A stretch of DNA of 64,000 bases from DASRFR01 sp035651455 (GTDB taxonomy: Bacteria > Acidobacteriota > Terriglobia > Terriglobales > Acidobacteriaceae). Below, piece after piece: positions 9,250 to 17,301 of this stretch. The first letter of the stretch is position 1. Every line of letters starts with the position of its first letter. The notes below the pieces were generated by a model. It was given only the letters and a program-made list of their open reading frames with translations, was not told where the DNA came from and did no database searches. The stretch lies in contig DASRFR010000054.1 in the NCBI GenBank assembly GCA_035651455.1, forward strand, positions 186,001 to 250,000. The letters run 5' to 3'. The translations under genes were made by a program, and so were the position numbers.

Positions 9250-11049
9250 ATGCCCGCGCGCATTCCAGTGCTGTACCTGATCCTGAGCGTTCTCGTCCTG
9301 ATAAGCGTGGTGCCGATGTATTTCTATTCGGCACAGGTTGAGTCCATAAACCGCGATCGCCTGAAGACCAACGAGATGTTGCTGCAGAATACGGTCACGC
9401 GCTCGCTGGCCGACGACATCTCGCAGCATGAAGAATCCCTGCGCATGATGCTGGCCAACTTGTCGTCCGCCGTGCAGATAGCCAGCGGCGGCGACATCGG
9501 GTCCCAGAACATCGAGGCGCCGGAACTGCGCGCGCTGCTTGAAAACTTCGTTTCTTCCTCCACGGACATCGCGTATGCCACACTCTTGAATTCCGACGCG
9601 AAAGGTATTTCAGCGGGACGAATCGCTCCCGACGCATTCCTGCAGCGCGAACTCGAGCGGGCGTACAATGCGGCCCGCGAAGGCCGCATGTATAACGGCC
9701 AGGCGCTGGTAGTCGGCAGCGGCAAGGCTGCCAGAACAGTTGTTCTCGTCAGTGCTCCAGTTATGTATGGGGGCCGCTTCCTGGGGATGATTGCTTCGGT
9801 AGTCGATCTGGAATTCCTCATTCGCCGCCTGGCGGAAGTCAGTCGCGGTGGCCTCATTCCGTACGTGGTCGATGCCCAGGGTCGTCTGGTGGCCTCCGCC
9901 ACCCCGGAATTTGCCACCGGCCAGGACATGAAGAACCTGGAAATTGTCCGTACCTTTGTCGAAGAAGGCAACAAGGCGCAACTCGCAGCGACCAAGGAAT
10001 TCGCTCTCAACGACAGCGCACGGACCGCCATGCTCGGGACCTACAGCCCGGTTACTGCTTTGGATTGGGCGGTCGTTGTGCAGAAACCTCGACACGAAGC
10101 CTATCGCGGCGTCTACGAAATGCAGCGCACCGCTCGGCTCCTGGCTCTGTTGGCCATACTGGTCAGCATGGGCTTGAGTATTTACGCGGCGCGGCGCATT
10201 ACCAACCCGTTGGAAATCCTGACGGAATCGAGCCGCGCCATCGCTCGTGGAGATTTTTCCCAGCGCGTCCACCTGAAGAGCCGCACCGAGATCGGCGAAC
10301 TGGCGAATACTTTCAACACCATGTCGGAGGAACTCGAGCAATTCGTGCTCGACTTGAAGCGCGCCGCGGAGGAAAACCGGGCGCTATTCATGGGTTCTAT
10401 CCAGATGCTGGCTGGCGCCGTCGACGAAAAGGATCCCTACACCCGCGGCCACTCCGACCGGGTCACGCGCTATTCGCTGATGATCGCCCGCGAGATGAAC
10501 CTTCCTGAGGATTTTTTGGAGACTCTGCGGATTTCGGCACAATTGCACGACGTCGGCAAAATCGGAATCGAAGATCGCATTTTGAAGAAGCCGGGCGCGC
10601 TCACGCCTGAAGAATTTGAGGTCATGAAGACGCACACCACCAAAGGCGCTAACATCCTGCGCCCAGTGAAGCAACTGGCGGACATGCTACCGGGAATCGA
10701 ATTGCATCACGAGTCGCTGGATGGACGCGGATACCCCTACGGCTTGAAAGACCAGCAAATTCCCATGCTGGCGAGAGTCATTGCAGTGGCCGACACTTTC
10801 GACGCCTTGACTACCAATCGCCCATACCAGAAGGCGCATGATTCCTCGGATGCCTTGAAAATTGTCCACAATCTTGCCGGCAAGCGCCTGGATCCGACTG
10901 CCGTAGCTGCATTGACGGCGGTGTATGAGCGCGGTGAAATCAAGATCCAACGGATTGTGGTCTCTTCCCCATCGGCTGCAGCGGCTGCGGGATCGCCCCT
11001 GCCTGGCCCCGCCTCCATGGCCGCGGCCGCCGAGACTCCAGGGCTTTGA
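9250..11049 (+). CDS. Membrane HD-GYP sensor (dCACHE-HAMP-HD-GYP)
   Basis: Predicted cyclic-di-GMP phosphodiesterase with an extracytoplasmic sensor. Helix 1 (about 5-25) is followed by a periplasmic region of some 270 residues with CACHE-like character, then helix 2 (about 295-315), a HAMP domain starting near TNPLEILTESS, and the HD-GYP domain. The metal and catalytic residues are complete: HDVGKIG at about 433-439 and HHESLDGRGYP at about 486-496. I use the ATG at 9250; a TTG 48 bp earlier is in frame. The C-terminal tail is Ala/Pro-rich. Its ligand cannot be read from sequence. Confidence 0.88.
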   Translation: MPARIPVLYLILSVLVLISVVPMYFYSAQVESINRDRLKTNEMLLQNTVTRSLADDISQHEESLRMMLANLSSAVQIASGGDIGSQNIEAPELRALLENFVSSSTDIAYATLLNSDAKGISAGRIAPDAFLQRELERAYNAAREGRMYNGQALVVGSGKAARTVVLVSAPVMYGGRFLGMIASVVDLEFLIRRLAEVSRGGLIPYVVDAQGRLVASATPEFATGQDMKNLEIVRTFVEEGNKAQLAATKEFALNDSARTAMLGTYSPVTALDWAVVVQKPRHEAYRGVYEMQRTARLLALLAILVSMGLSIYAARRITNPLEILTESSRAIARGDFSQRVHLKSRTEIGELANTFNTMSEELEQFVLDLKRAAEENRALFMGSIQMLAGAVDEKDPYTRGHSDRVTRYSLMIAREMNLPEDFLETLRISAQLHDVGKIGIEDRILKKPGALTPEEFEVMKTHTTKGANILRPVKQLADMLPGIELHHESLDGRGYPYGLKDQQIPMLARVIAVADTFDALTTNRPYQKAHDSSDALKIVHNLAGKRLDPTAVAALTAVYERGEIKIQRIVVSSPSAAAAAGSPLPGPASMAAAAETPGL

Positions 11050-11181
11050 CGACTCGCCATAGACTCCTTTTTTCTCTTGTTCCGCACTCTTCCATTCAGC
11101 ATTTCTCGCGATCTCGGCCAGTTCTGCGGCCTGGGCCGTCGTCCGCGCTAGTGTCGCCCACCGCTATAATGAAGTGACGTT

Positions 11182-12138
11182 ATGATTCAGACTCTATTCG
11201 GCAGCCTCGAAGAACAGCAGAAACCCAGTTTTCTCGACCGCATGAAGGAAGCGGTTACGCGCACTCGGGAAAACCTTACCGAGCGCATCGAGGCGGCGGT
11301 AGCTTTCACTAAGGAAATCGATCGCTCTACCCTCGACGATTTGGAAGCTACTCTGATTGGCGCCGATCTCGGCACCACCACGACCCAGGAGATTCTTGAC
11401 AAGCTCCGCGAAAGGGCCGATCGCAAGCAGATTAAAGACGTCGACGAACTGAAACGCCTTATCAAAGAAGAATTATTGGCCATCCTCACGGCCGCCAACA
11501 CGCGGCCTGTGCAGAAAGTCGACGGCACGCCGGAAGTGATTCTCGTCGTCGGGGTCAACGGCACCGGCAAGACCACCAGCATCGGCAAGCTGGCACAGGT
11601 CTTTCGTTCCCAGGGAAAAACCGTCCTGATGTGTGCCGCCGATACTTTCCGCGCCGCTGCCATCGAGCAACTCGAAATCTGGGGCCAGCGCACCGGCACG
11701 GAAGTGATCAAGACAAAACCCGGCGGCGATCCCTCAGCCGTGCTTTTCGACGCGCTTCAGGCGGCTACCGCCCGTCGCACCGATTATGTGATCGTCGACA
11801 CCGCCGGCCGCCTGCACACTAAGACCAGCCTCATGGCGGAGCTGGAAAAAATGCGGCGAACCGCCCAGCGCATTATCCCCAACGCCCCGCACGAAACTCT
11901 CCTGGTCATGGACGCGACCACCGGCCAGAATGGGCTGCAGCAGGCGCGGCTGTTTACGCAGTCCGCGGGCGTCACGGGAATCGTGTTGACCAAACTGGAT
12001 GGAACCGCAAAGGGCGGTGTGGTGGTTGCAATCTGCCGCGAACTCGGATTACCCGTGCGCTTCGTGGGAGTAGGAGAGAAGGCGGGAGATCTGCTCCCCT
12101 TCGATCCCAATGAGTTTGTAGAATCGCTGTTCTCTTGA
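11182..12138 (+). CDS. ftsY: Signal recognition particle receptor
   Basis: GTPase that docks SRP-ribosome complexes at the membrane for co-translational insertion. The 318 residues comprise a short N-terminal helical region and the NG domain. G motifs are clear: GVNGTGKTTSIGKLA (G1), DTFRAAAIEQL, DTAGRLHTK (G3) and TKLDGTAKGG (G4). The long acidic A domain of E. coli FtsY is absent, as in many bacteria. The ATG at 11182 follows GAAGTGACGTT. No ffh is nearby. Confidence 0.96.
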   Translation: MIQTLFGSLEEQQKPSFLDRMKEAVTRTRENLTERIEAAVAFTKEIDRSTLDDLEATLIGADLGTTTTQEILDKLRERADRKQIKDVDELKRLIKEELLAILTAANTRPVQKVDGTPEVILVVGVNGTGKTTSIGKLAQVFRSQGKTVLMCAADTFRAAAIEQLEIWGQRTGTEVIKTKPGGDPSAVLFDALQAATARRTDYVIVDTAGRLHTKTSLMAELEKMRRTAQRIIPNAPHETLLVMDATTGQNGLQQARLFTQSAGVTGIVLTKLDGTAKGGVVVAICRELGLPVRFVGVGEKAGDLLPFDPNEFVESLFS

Positions 12139-12345
12139 GACATCCCCAACCGGCCGCGGCGCAGGGCACGCGAGGGGGGTTTATCGTACAACTACACGAA
12201 GACGAGGACACGTTGTATCCGCCGCAAAAGCAATCATGATCGTCTCTTCCCTGCTGGTCACAATCTATCCTCCGGATCGGGTTATTCCGTACAACACTAC
12301 CAGGAAAGAACCGACTCCTTTACCGGCTTCTAGTGAGTTTTGAAA

Positions 12346-13509
12346 ATGCCCGACCGCGAACAAGACGAAATTCACCTGCGCCGCGCCCTCGACCTGGCGC
12401 GGCAAGGCATAGGCGTGACCTCTCCGAATCCTAACGTCGGGGCGGTGATCGTAAGGGGGCGTGGCGAGATCGTTGGCTCGGCTTTTCATACTTACGATGG
12501 TATAAAGCACGCCGAGGTGCTTGCCCTGGAGCAGGCAGCAAAGAAAGCCCAGGGCGCCACGCTCTATATCAACCTCGAACCCTGCTGCCATCGCGGCCGA
12601 ACCGGTCCTTGCGTGGACGCCGTGATCGCTAGCGGCATTCGGCGGGTAGTGGCCAGCATGGAAGATCCCAATCCCGCCGTGCGCGGTCAAGGATTCGAGC
12701 GCCTGCGTAAGGCCGGGATTCAGGTCGAAGTCGGCCTGCTGGAAGAGGAAGCTAGGCTCGTGAACGAAGCTTTTGCCAAGTACATCCGCCTGCAGATGCC
12801 GCTAATAACTCTTAAGGCGGGCATGACACTCGACGGCAAAATTGCTCCCCCGCCGGTGGAATCTACCAGACCCAATGCGCCGGGTGCGGGTGGCGCAACC
12901 GGTGGCTGGATTACCAGCGAAGCGGCACGCCGGCACGTGCAAGTGCTTCGTCACCAGCACGACGCTATCATGGTGGGCGTGGGCACTATTATCGCTGACG
13001 ACCCCCTGCTCACCGACCGCTCGGGCCTGCCTCGCCGACGCCCTCTGCTGCGGCTGATTGTCGACTCGCACCTGCGGTTGCCTCATGAATCGCGCGTCGT
13101 GAAGACCGCCAATGGCGACGTGCTGGTGCTCTGCTCCCTTGCTGAGGAGAAAAAGAAACAGGCTCTGCAAGCCCTGGGCATTCGCGTCGAACAAGTTTCT
13201 CCACCCATGCTTGACGGCCGTCCAGACATGGCCGCCGTTGCTCGACGCTTGGGTGAGATGGAGATTACAAGCCTGATTATCGAGGGTGGCGCCATGGTGA
13301 ACTGGGCCGCGCTGGCCGCGGGTGTCGTCGACAAAGTTTTCCTGTATTACGCGCCTAAGATTCTCGCCGGGGAAGGTTCGATACCTTTTGCTGCCGGCCC
13401 TGGCTTCCGCCGCATCAGCGACGCAGCCTACGTTCAATCAATTCGCTTGCACCGGTTCGGGGAGGATTTTGCGGTGGAAGGATACTTGAAAGACCCATAC
13501 GCAGGTTGA
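12346..13509 (+). CDS. ribD: Bifunctional riboflavin deaminase-reductase
   Basis: Catalyses the second and third steps of riboflavin synthesis from GTP: deamination of the pyrimidine intermediate and NADPH-dependent reduction of its ribose. The N-terminal deaminase has the zinc motif HAEVLALEQA and the paired cysteines in NLEPCCHRGRTGPC. The C-terminal reductase includes LKAGMTLDGKIA, GVGTIIADDPLLT and IIEGGAMVNW. The start is ATG at 12346, with an in-frame TTG two codons before. The riboflavin synthase gene follows after about 200 bp. No FMN riboswitch was recognised upstream. Confidence 0.95.
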   Translation: MPDREQDEIHLRRALDLARQGIGVTSPNPNVGAVIVRGRGEIVGSAFHTYDGIKHAEVLALEQAAKKAQGATLYINLEPCCHRGRTGPCVDAVIASGIRRVVASMEDPNPAVRGQGFERLRKAGIQVEVGLLEEEARLVNEAFAKYIRLQMPLITLKAGMTLDGKIAPPPVESTRPNAPGAGGATGGWITSEAARRHVQVLRHQHDAIMVGVGTIIADDPLLTDRSGLPRRRPLLRLIVDSHLRLPHESRVVKTANGDVLVLCSLAEEKKKQALQALGIRVEQVSPPMLDGRPDMAAVARRLGEMEITSLIIEGGAMVNWAALAAGVVDKVFLYYAPKILAGEGSIPFAAGPGFRRISDAAYVQSIRLHRFGEDFAVEGYLKDPYAG

Positions 13510-13706
13510 CCGCGGGAAAGCCGAGGCCGAGATGCGTACTGGTTCATGGCTCAACTCATTACTGCGCTTGCGACTTTGTGAAAACTGCCCAGGTACAGCA
13601 ACAACCCGAAGATCTGATTTCTTCCGCCAACGACTGCAAATATTCTTACCGGCAATGATGTTTGCAAGATAATGTGGAAAGGTACTCAGACCCCGAGGTC
13701 CTGATC

Positions 13707-14372
13707 ATGTTTACCGGAATTATCGAAGAAGTGGGCACTATCAGCCGGCTCATCGAACGCGATGGCACGCGGCGCATGACTGTGTCGTCAACCGAACTCG
13801 TCAAACAACTCAAGCAAGGTGGCAGCATTGCGGTAAGCGGCGTCTGCCTGACCGCCGTTGAGATTTCCTCCAGCTCCTTCCGCACTGATCTGGCGACGGA
13901 AACCTGGAATCGCACTTCGTTCTCACGCATTCACGAAGGCGCGCTGGTAAATCTGGAGCTCCCCATGCGAGCCGACGGCCGATTCGATGGCCATATTGTG
14001 CAGGGCCACGTGGACGGCACTGGAAAATTTCTAGGCCTCGAGCGCATCCCCGGAGCCGATGACTACTGGATGCATATCGAACTTCCCGCCGAACTGCAGC
14101 GCTACACCATCTTCAAGGGCTCGCTGGCTGTCGAGGGCATCAGCCTGACCGTGGCGAACATTGAATCGAGCAAAGTGACCATTGCCCTCATCCCCCACAC
14201 TTGGGAAATGACGAATCTCAAGTCGCTCAAGCCTGGAGATCTCATCAACCTCGAGGTTGATATGGTGGCTAAGTACGTGGAAAAAATGCTGGGGCTGCGC
14301 GGCGAGAGCGCTCGCGCCGGGACGTCGAACACCGAGCTCACAATCAAAGAGTTGGTGAAACAGGGTTTCTAG
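13707..14372 (+). CDS. ribE: Riboflavin synthase, alpha chain
   Basis: Dismutates two 6,7-dimethyl-8-ribityllumazine molecules into riboflavin. The 221-residue protein is the usual tandem duplication of a lumazine-binding barrel. Repeat 1 starts MFTGIIEEVGTI and repeat 2 lies around GHIVQGHVDGTGKF. The conserved GVCLTAV and GSLAVEGISLTVANI are present. The ATG at 13707 has GAGG eleven to eight bases upstream; the frame is open further upstream but without homology. Some labs call this gene ribC or ribE. It is second in the ribD-ribE pair, and its end is convergent with a minus-strand gene only 6 bp away. Confidence 0.95.
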   Translation: MFTGIIEEVGTISRLIERDGTRRMTVSSTELVKQLKQGGSIAVSGVCLTAVEISSSSFRTDLATETWNRTSFSRIHEGALVNLELPMRADGRFDGHIVQGHVDGTGKFLGLERIPGADDYWMHIELPAELQRYTIFKGSLAVEGISLTVANIESSKVTIALIPHTWEMTNLKSLKPGDLINLEVDMVAKYVEKMLGLRGESARAGTSNTELTIKELVKQGF

Positions 14373-14378
14373 AACAAC

Positions 14379-15050
14379 TTACCGCGCCATGGCAACCAGC
14401 CGCTGTGCCCGCGCGCGTACTACGTTAATGACCGCAGGGTCAGCCGCAATCTTGTCCAGGATGGGTTCGACTGCGCGCATTTCCAGCAAACTGTTCGACT
14501 TGGCTTCGGCTTCCATGCGCTTGAGTTCTTCGTCCAAAGCCAGCTTCTGGTAGCGATAGTCGTATTGCAGCCGGCGTCCGAACTCGAGGGTCGCTTCCAT
14601 GTTCTGGAAAATAGTAGTCAGCTCCTGGATCACCGGAATGATCGAGTAGTTGTATGTCTGAGAGCCTGTACGCTGGCCATCTTTGTAACTCAGCACCTTG
14701 GTTCCAGTTGAGGCGATGTGCTTATTCTTCGAGTCGATCGGGTGCTCGAAATAGCCGGCACGAGATGCCAGATCAAAGATTTTCGCCCGCATGGCGTCCG
14801 ACATTGTAAACGCCTGTCGGTAAGAGTCCTTGTCGTCGGACTGCGGAGAGAGCTTAGCGGTTGATTCATAGCTGGCGTGACCGTCCGACGTTACCTCGAA
14901 CGAGTAGTGGTCCGGATCGGAGCCGGGAAAATCCAGCGTGAAAGTAATGACTGGAAGATTTTTTACCGGCACTGGAGCGGCCGGCGGCTCCTGTGCCAAA
15001 ACAAATCCAGTGATTGCCAGCAGACTTACGATCTGAACGGTGCCCCTCAT
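14379..15050 (-). CDS. Secreted protein of unknown function
   Basis: 223 residues with a signal peptide (core IVSLLAITGFVLA, then QEPPAAP). The mature part has two visible sections. One is a beta-rich region with VITFTLDFPGSDPDHYSFEVTS near the N terminus; the other is a long charged, probably helical C-terminal half with LALDEELKRMEAEAK. I recognise no named domain. It lies 49 bp after ruvC in the same direction and may be co-transcribed. Retention of such small exported proteins next to housekeeping genes is common in Acidobacteriota, but no role can be given. Confidence 0.7.
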   Translation of the reverse strand: MRGTVQIVSLLAITGFVLAQEPPAAPVPVKNLPVITFTLDFPGSDPDHYSFEVTSDGHASYESTAKLSPQSDDKDSYRQAFTMSDAMRAKIFDLASRAGYFEHPIDSKNKHIASTGTKVLSYKDGQRTGSQTYNYSIIPVIQELTTIFQNMEATLEFGRRLQYDYRYQKLALDEELKRMEAEAKSNSLLEMRAVEPILDKIAADPAVINVVRARAQRLVAMAR

Positions 15051-15099
15051 AAGAAGTCAATTGTCGCGACTGCAACTTGCACGCGTCAACCGCAGTCGC

Positions 15100-15600
15100 T
15101 CATAGGGCTGCGCGTTGCCGCTCTAGAGTCGCCGCAGTATGCAGGTGACAAATGGCGATGGCGAGCGCGTCTGCGGCGTCCGCCGGCTCCGGTATCTCGG
15201 GAAGCTTCAACAGCTGTGTCACCATATGCTGCACCTGGTGTTTCTCAGCGCGCCCGTAACCGACGACTGCCGACTTAATGGACAGGGGCGCATACTCCAT
15301 AACCGGAAGGCCGGCAGTGGCCGCAGCCAGCATCGCCACTCCACGCACCTGTCCCAGCTTCAGCGCCGACTTTACATTGACAGCGTAAAAAACATCTTCA
15401 ATGGCTACGTTATCAGGATGATGGCAGGCAATCAGATCGCAAAGCGATTGGAAGACCTTCGAAAGCCGTGCGGCCATGGGGTCACGGGGCGAAAGCTTTA
15501 CTGCGCCGACCGCCACACAGGTCAACTGTCCAGATAGGGCCAGTTCGACAATACCGTAGCCGGTGTACTCGGTTCCGCAATCGATTCCCAGGACTCGCAT
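15100..15600 (-). CDS. ruvC: Holliday junction endonuclease RuvC
   Basis: Resolves four-way recombination junctions in complex with RuvAB. The 166 residues start MRVLGIDCGTEYTGYG, which contains the first catalytic Asp. The second acidic site is in EDVFYAVN, and the C-terminal acidic pair is in DAADALAIAICH. I use the ATG at 15600; 17 additional in-frame residues upstream do not resemble the family. The typical ruvA, ruvB and yebC neighbours are absent here, so this ruvC is separated from the rest of the complex. Confidence 0.95.
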   Translation of the reverse strand: MRVLGIDCGTEYTGYGIVELALSGQLTCVAVGAVKLSPRDPMAARLSKVFQSLCDLIACHHPDNVAIEDVFYAVNVKSALKLGQVRGVAMLAAATAGLPVMEYAPLSIKSAVVGYGRAEKHQVQHMVTQLLKLPEIPEPADAADALAIAICHLHTAATLERQRAAL

Positions 15601-15705
15601 CAGGGATGAGTGTACCGCTTGACTCAGTTCGGGGCTATTGACGCGCGGCATTCAACCTTCGCCGCGACCGCTCGTCAAGCAAATCCCAAGGCATTGAGGC
15701 TCGTG

Positions 15706-15882
15706 TCAGCAGCATTTGGGACGCCGCTGCTTCACCGCGTCATGCTCCCGAACAAACGCATTATAGGACTCACGCGAGCGCGGCAGGCGATGGCGCGCGA
15801 GAAAGCGAGCGTAAGCCGCTTCGTCGAAAACCTCACTCAAGACGGTCTCGATTAGAGCCAGTACTTTTCGTAGCTGCTTCAT
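15706..15882 (-). CDS. YbdD/YjiX-like small protein
   Basis: A 58-residue frame reading MKQLRKVLALIETVLSE at the start and ending RRPKCC. The spacing of aromatic and proline residues (YARFLARHRLPRSRESYNAF) and the terminal double cysteine resemble YbdD/YjiX (DUF466), a microprotein normally encoded beside the peptide or pyruvate transporters CstA and BtsT. No transporter gene is adjacent here. The gene runs toward ruvC, 105 bp away, in the same direction. Recognition is by pattern only, and the protein is too short for certainty. Confidence 0.6.
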   Translation of the reverse strand: MKQLRKVLALIETVLSEVFDEAAYARFLARHRLPRSRESYNAFVREHDAVKQRRPKCC

Positions 15883-16140
15883 TGGCGAAATGAACCCGGA
15901 GACGGCTCCCAGTTTGCCGCGTTACACATCATTCTCGCAAGCGACCACCCCTTGGCGATCTCCTTTTCCGATCGACTCGTCTGCACATAAACGATTTTGT
16001 ACACTCCGCCCAAGAGTTCCTCGTTAGTGATAATCTTGATTTTCCAACGTGAGGGGGCAATCCCGGAGTGTATACCACGGCGTACACGTACATCTGCTCC
16101 ACGTGACGAGAATACTGATGGCTAAAGCGAGGGACTGGCG

Positions 16141-17223
16141 ATGAAAGTAGGGGTATTGACGGGGGGAGGCGATTGCCCGGGCCTGAATGCCGTCATCCGG
16201 GCCGCGGTTCGTAAAGGCGTGTTCCACCACGACGATGAGTTCATCGGCTTTCTTGAGGGCTGGCGCGGGCTGTTGGAAGACAAGAGCATGCCGCTCGATC
16301 TGGAGAGCGTGAGCGGCATATTACCTCGCGGTGGCACCATCCTCCGCACCTCCCGGACCAATCCCGCCAAGCGCGATGATGGGTTGCAGCGTTGCATTGA
16401 CACTTTGAAAAAGCATAATGTCGACGCTCTCATTGCCATTGGCGGCGATGACACTCTCTCGGTCGCACAAAAACTGTTTCAAAAGGGCTGCAAGGTCGTC
16501 GGCGTCCCTAAGACGATCGACAATGATCTTGCGGGCACGGATTTCACCTTTGGCTTCGACACTGCTGTCAACATCGCAACCGGGGCGATTGATCGCGTAC
16601 ACACCACGGCAGAAGCCCATAACCGCGTGATCGTGGTCGAGGTGATGGGGCGCGACTCCGGCTGGATTGCGCTTTATAGCGGCATCGCCGGCGGTGCCGA
16701 CGTCATTCTCATCCCGGAAAGACCATTCGACATTGATGCTGTCGCGGAACTGATCAAAGTGCGCCATGCCCGCGGTCGCTATTTCAGCATCGTGGTGGCG
16801 GCCGAAGGCGCCAAGTTCGCTTCCCACGTTGAACTGCACGAGGGCGCGCCGATCGTTCAAGACATCGGGCAGGACGAGTTCGGCCACTTGCGGCTGGGAG
16901 GAATCGGCAACGTGTTGGCCCGCGAGTTGGAAAAGCGTACTGGGTTCGAGACGCGCTCGGTCGTCCTCGGACACATCCAGCGCGGAGGCTCGCCAAGCGC
17001 TTTCGACCGCGTGCTCGCAACCCGGTACGGAATTGGCGCGATCGACATGGTGCATCGCAGCGAGTTCGGTCAAATGGCAGCCTTGCGCGGCAACAAGATC
17101 GTTTCTGTTCCGCTGGCCGAAGCCATTGCAAGCAATCGCAAGGCCGACCAGGACATTATCGACGTGGCGAACGGGATTATGGATAGACTTACCAGGGACA
17201 AACACACTGCCGTGGGCGACTAA
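16141..17223 (+). CDS. pfkA: Phosphofructokinase, group III, predicted PPi-dependent
   Basis: Glycolytic phosphorylation of fructose 6-phosphate. The 360 residues begin MKVGVLTGGGDCPGLNAVIR and carry the family sites GGDDT at 101-105, PKTIDND at 123-129, the substrate loop VEVMGRDSGWIA and the GHIQRGG motif. Position 104 is Asp and position 124 is Lys. In characterised enzymes of this group that pair goes with pyrophosphate as phosphate donor, while ATP enzymes have Gly at 104. The reaction would then be reversible. It precedes two membrane glycosyltransferase genes by 78 bp. Donor choice is inference from those two residues. Confidence 0.92.
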   Translation: MKVGVLTGGGDCPGLNAVIRAAVRKGVFHHDDEFIGFLEGWRGLLEDKSMPLDLESVSGILPRGGTILRTSRTNPAKRDDGLQRCIDTLKKHNVDALIAIGGDDTLSVAQKLFQKGCKVVGVPKTIDNDLAGTDFTFGFDTAVNIATGAIDRVHTTAEAHNRVIVVEVMGRDSGWIALYSGIAGGADVILIPERPFDIDAVAELIKVRHARGRYFSIVVAAEGAKFASHVELHEGAPIVQDIGQDEFGHLRLGGIGNVLARELEKRTGFETRSVVLGHIQRGGSPSAFDRVLATRYGIGAIDMVHRSEFGQMAALRGNKIVSVPLAEAIASNRKADQDIIDVANGIMDRLTRDKHTAVGD

Positions 17224-17301
17224 ACCCTCACAGTCACCGCGTAACACCCATTCGCTTTACTTTTGAACATCGCTCTTCGGGGCGCTAAAATTACTTCCCA
17301 G

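Noticed and set aside
12139..12345. FMN riboswitch before ribD
   Set aside because: None of the conserved FMN-element segments could be found.
16321..17247. Minus-strand open frame opposite phosphofructokinase
   Set aside because: Shadow of the recognised gene with no family features.
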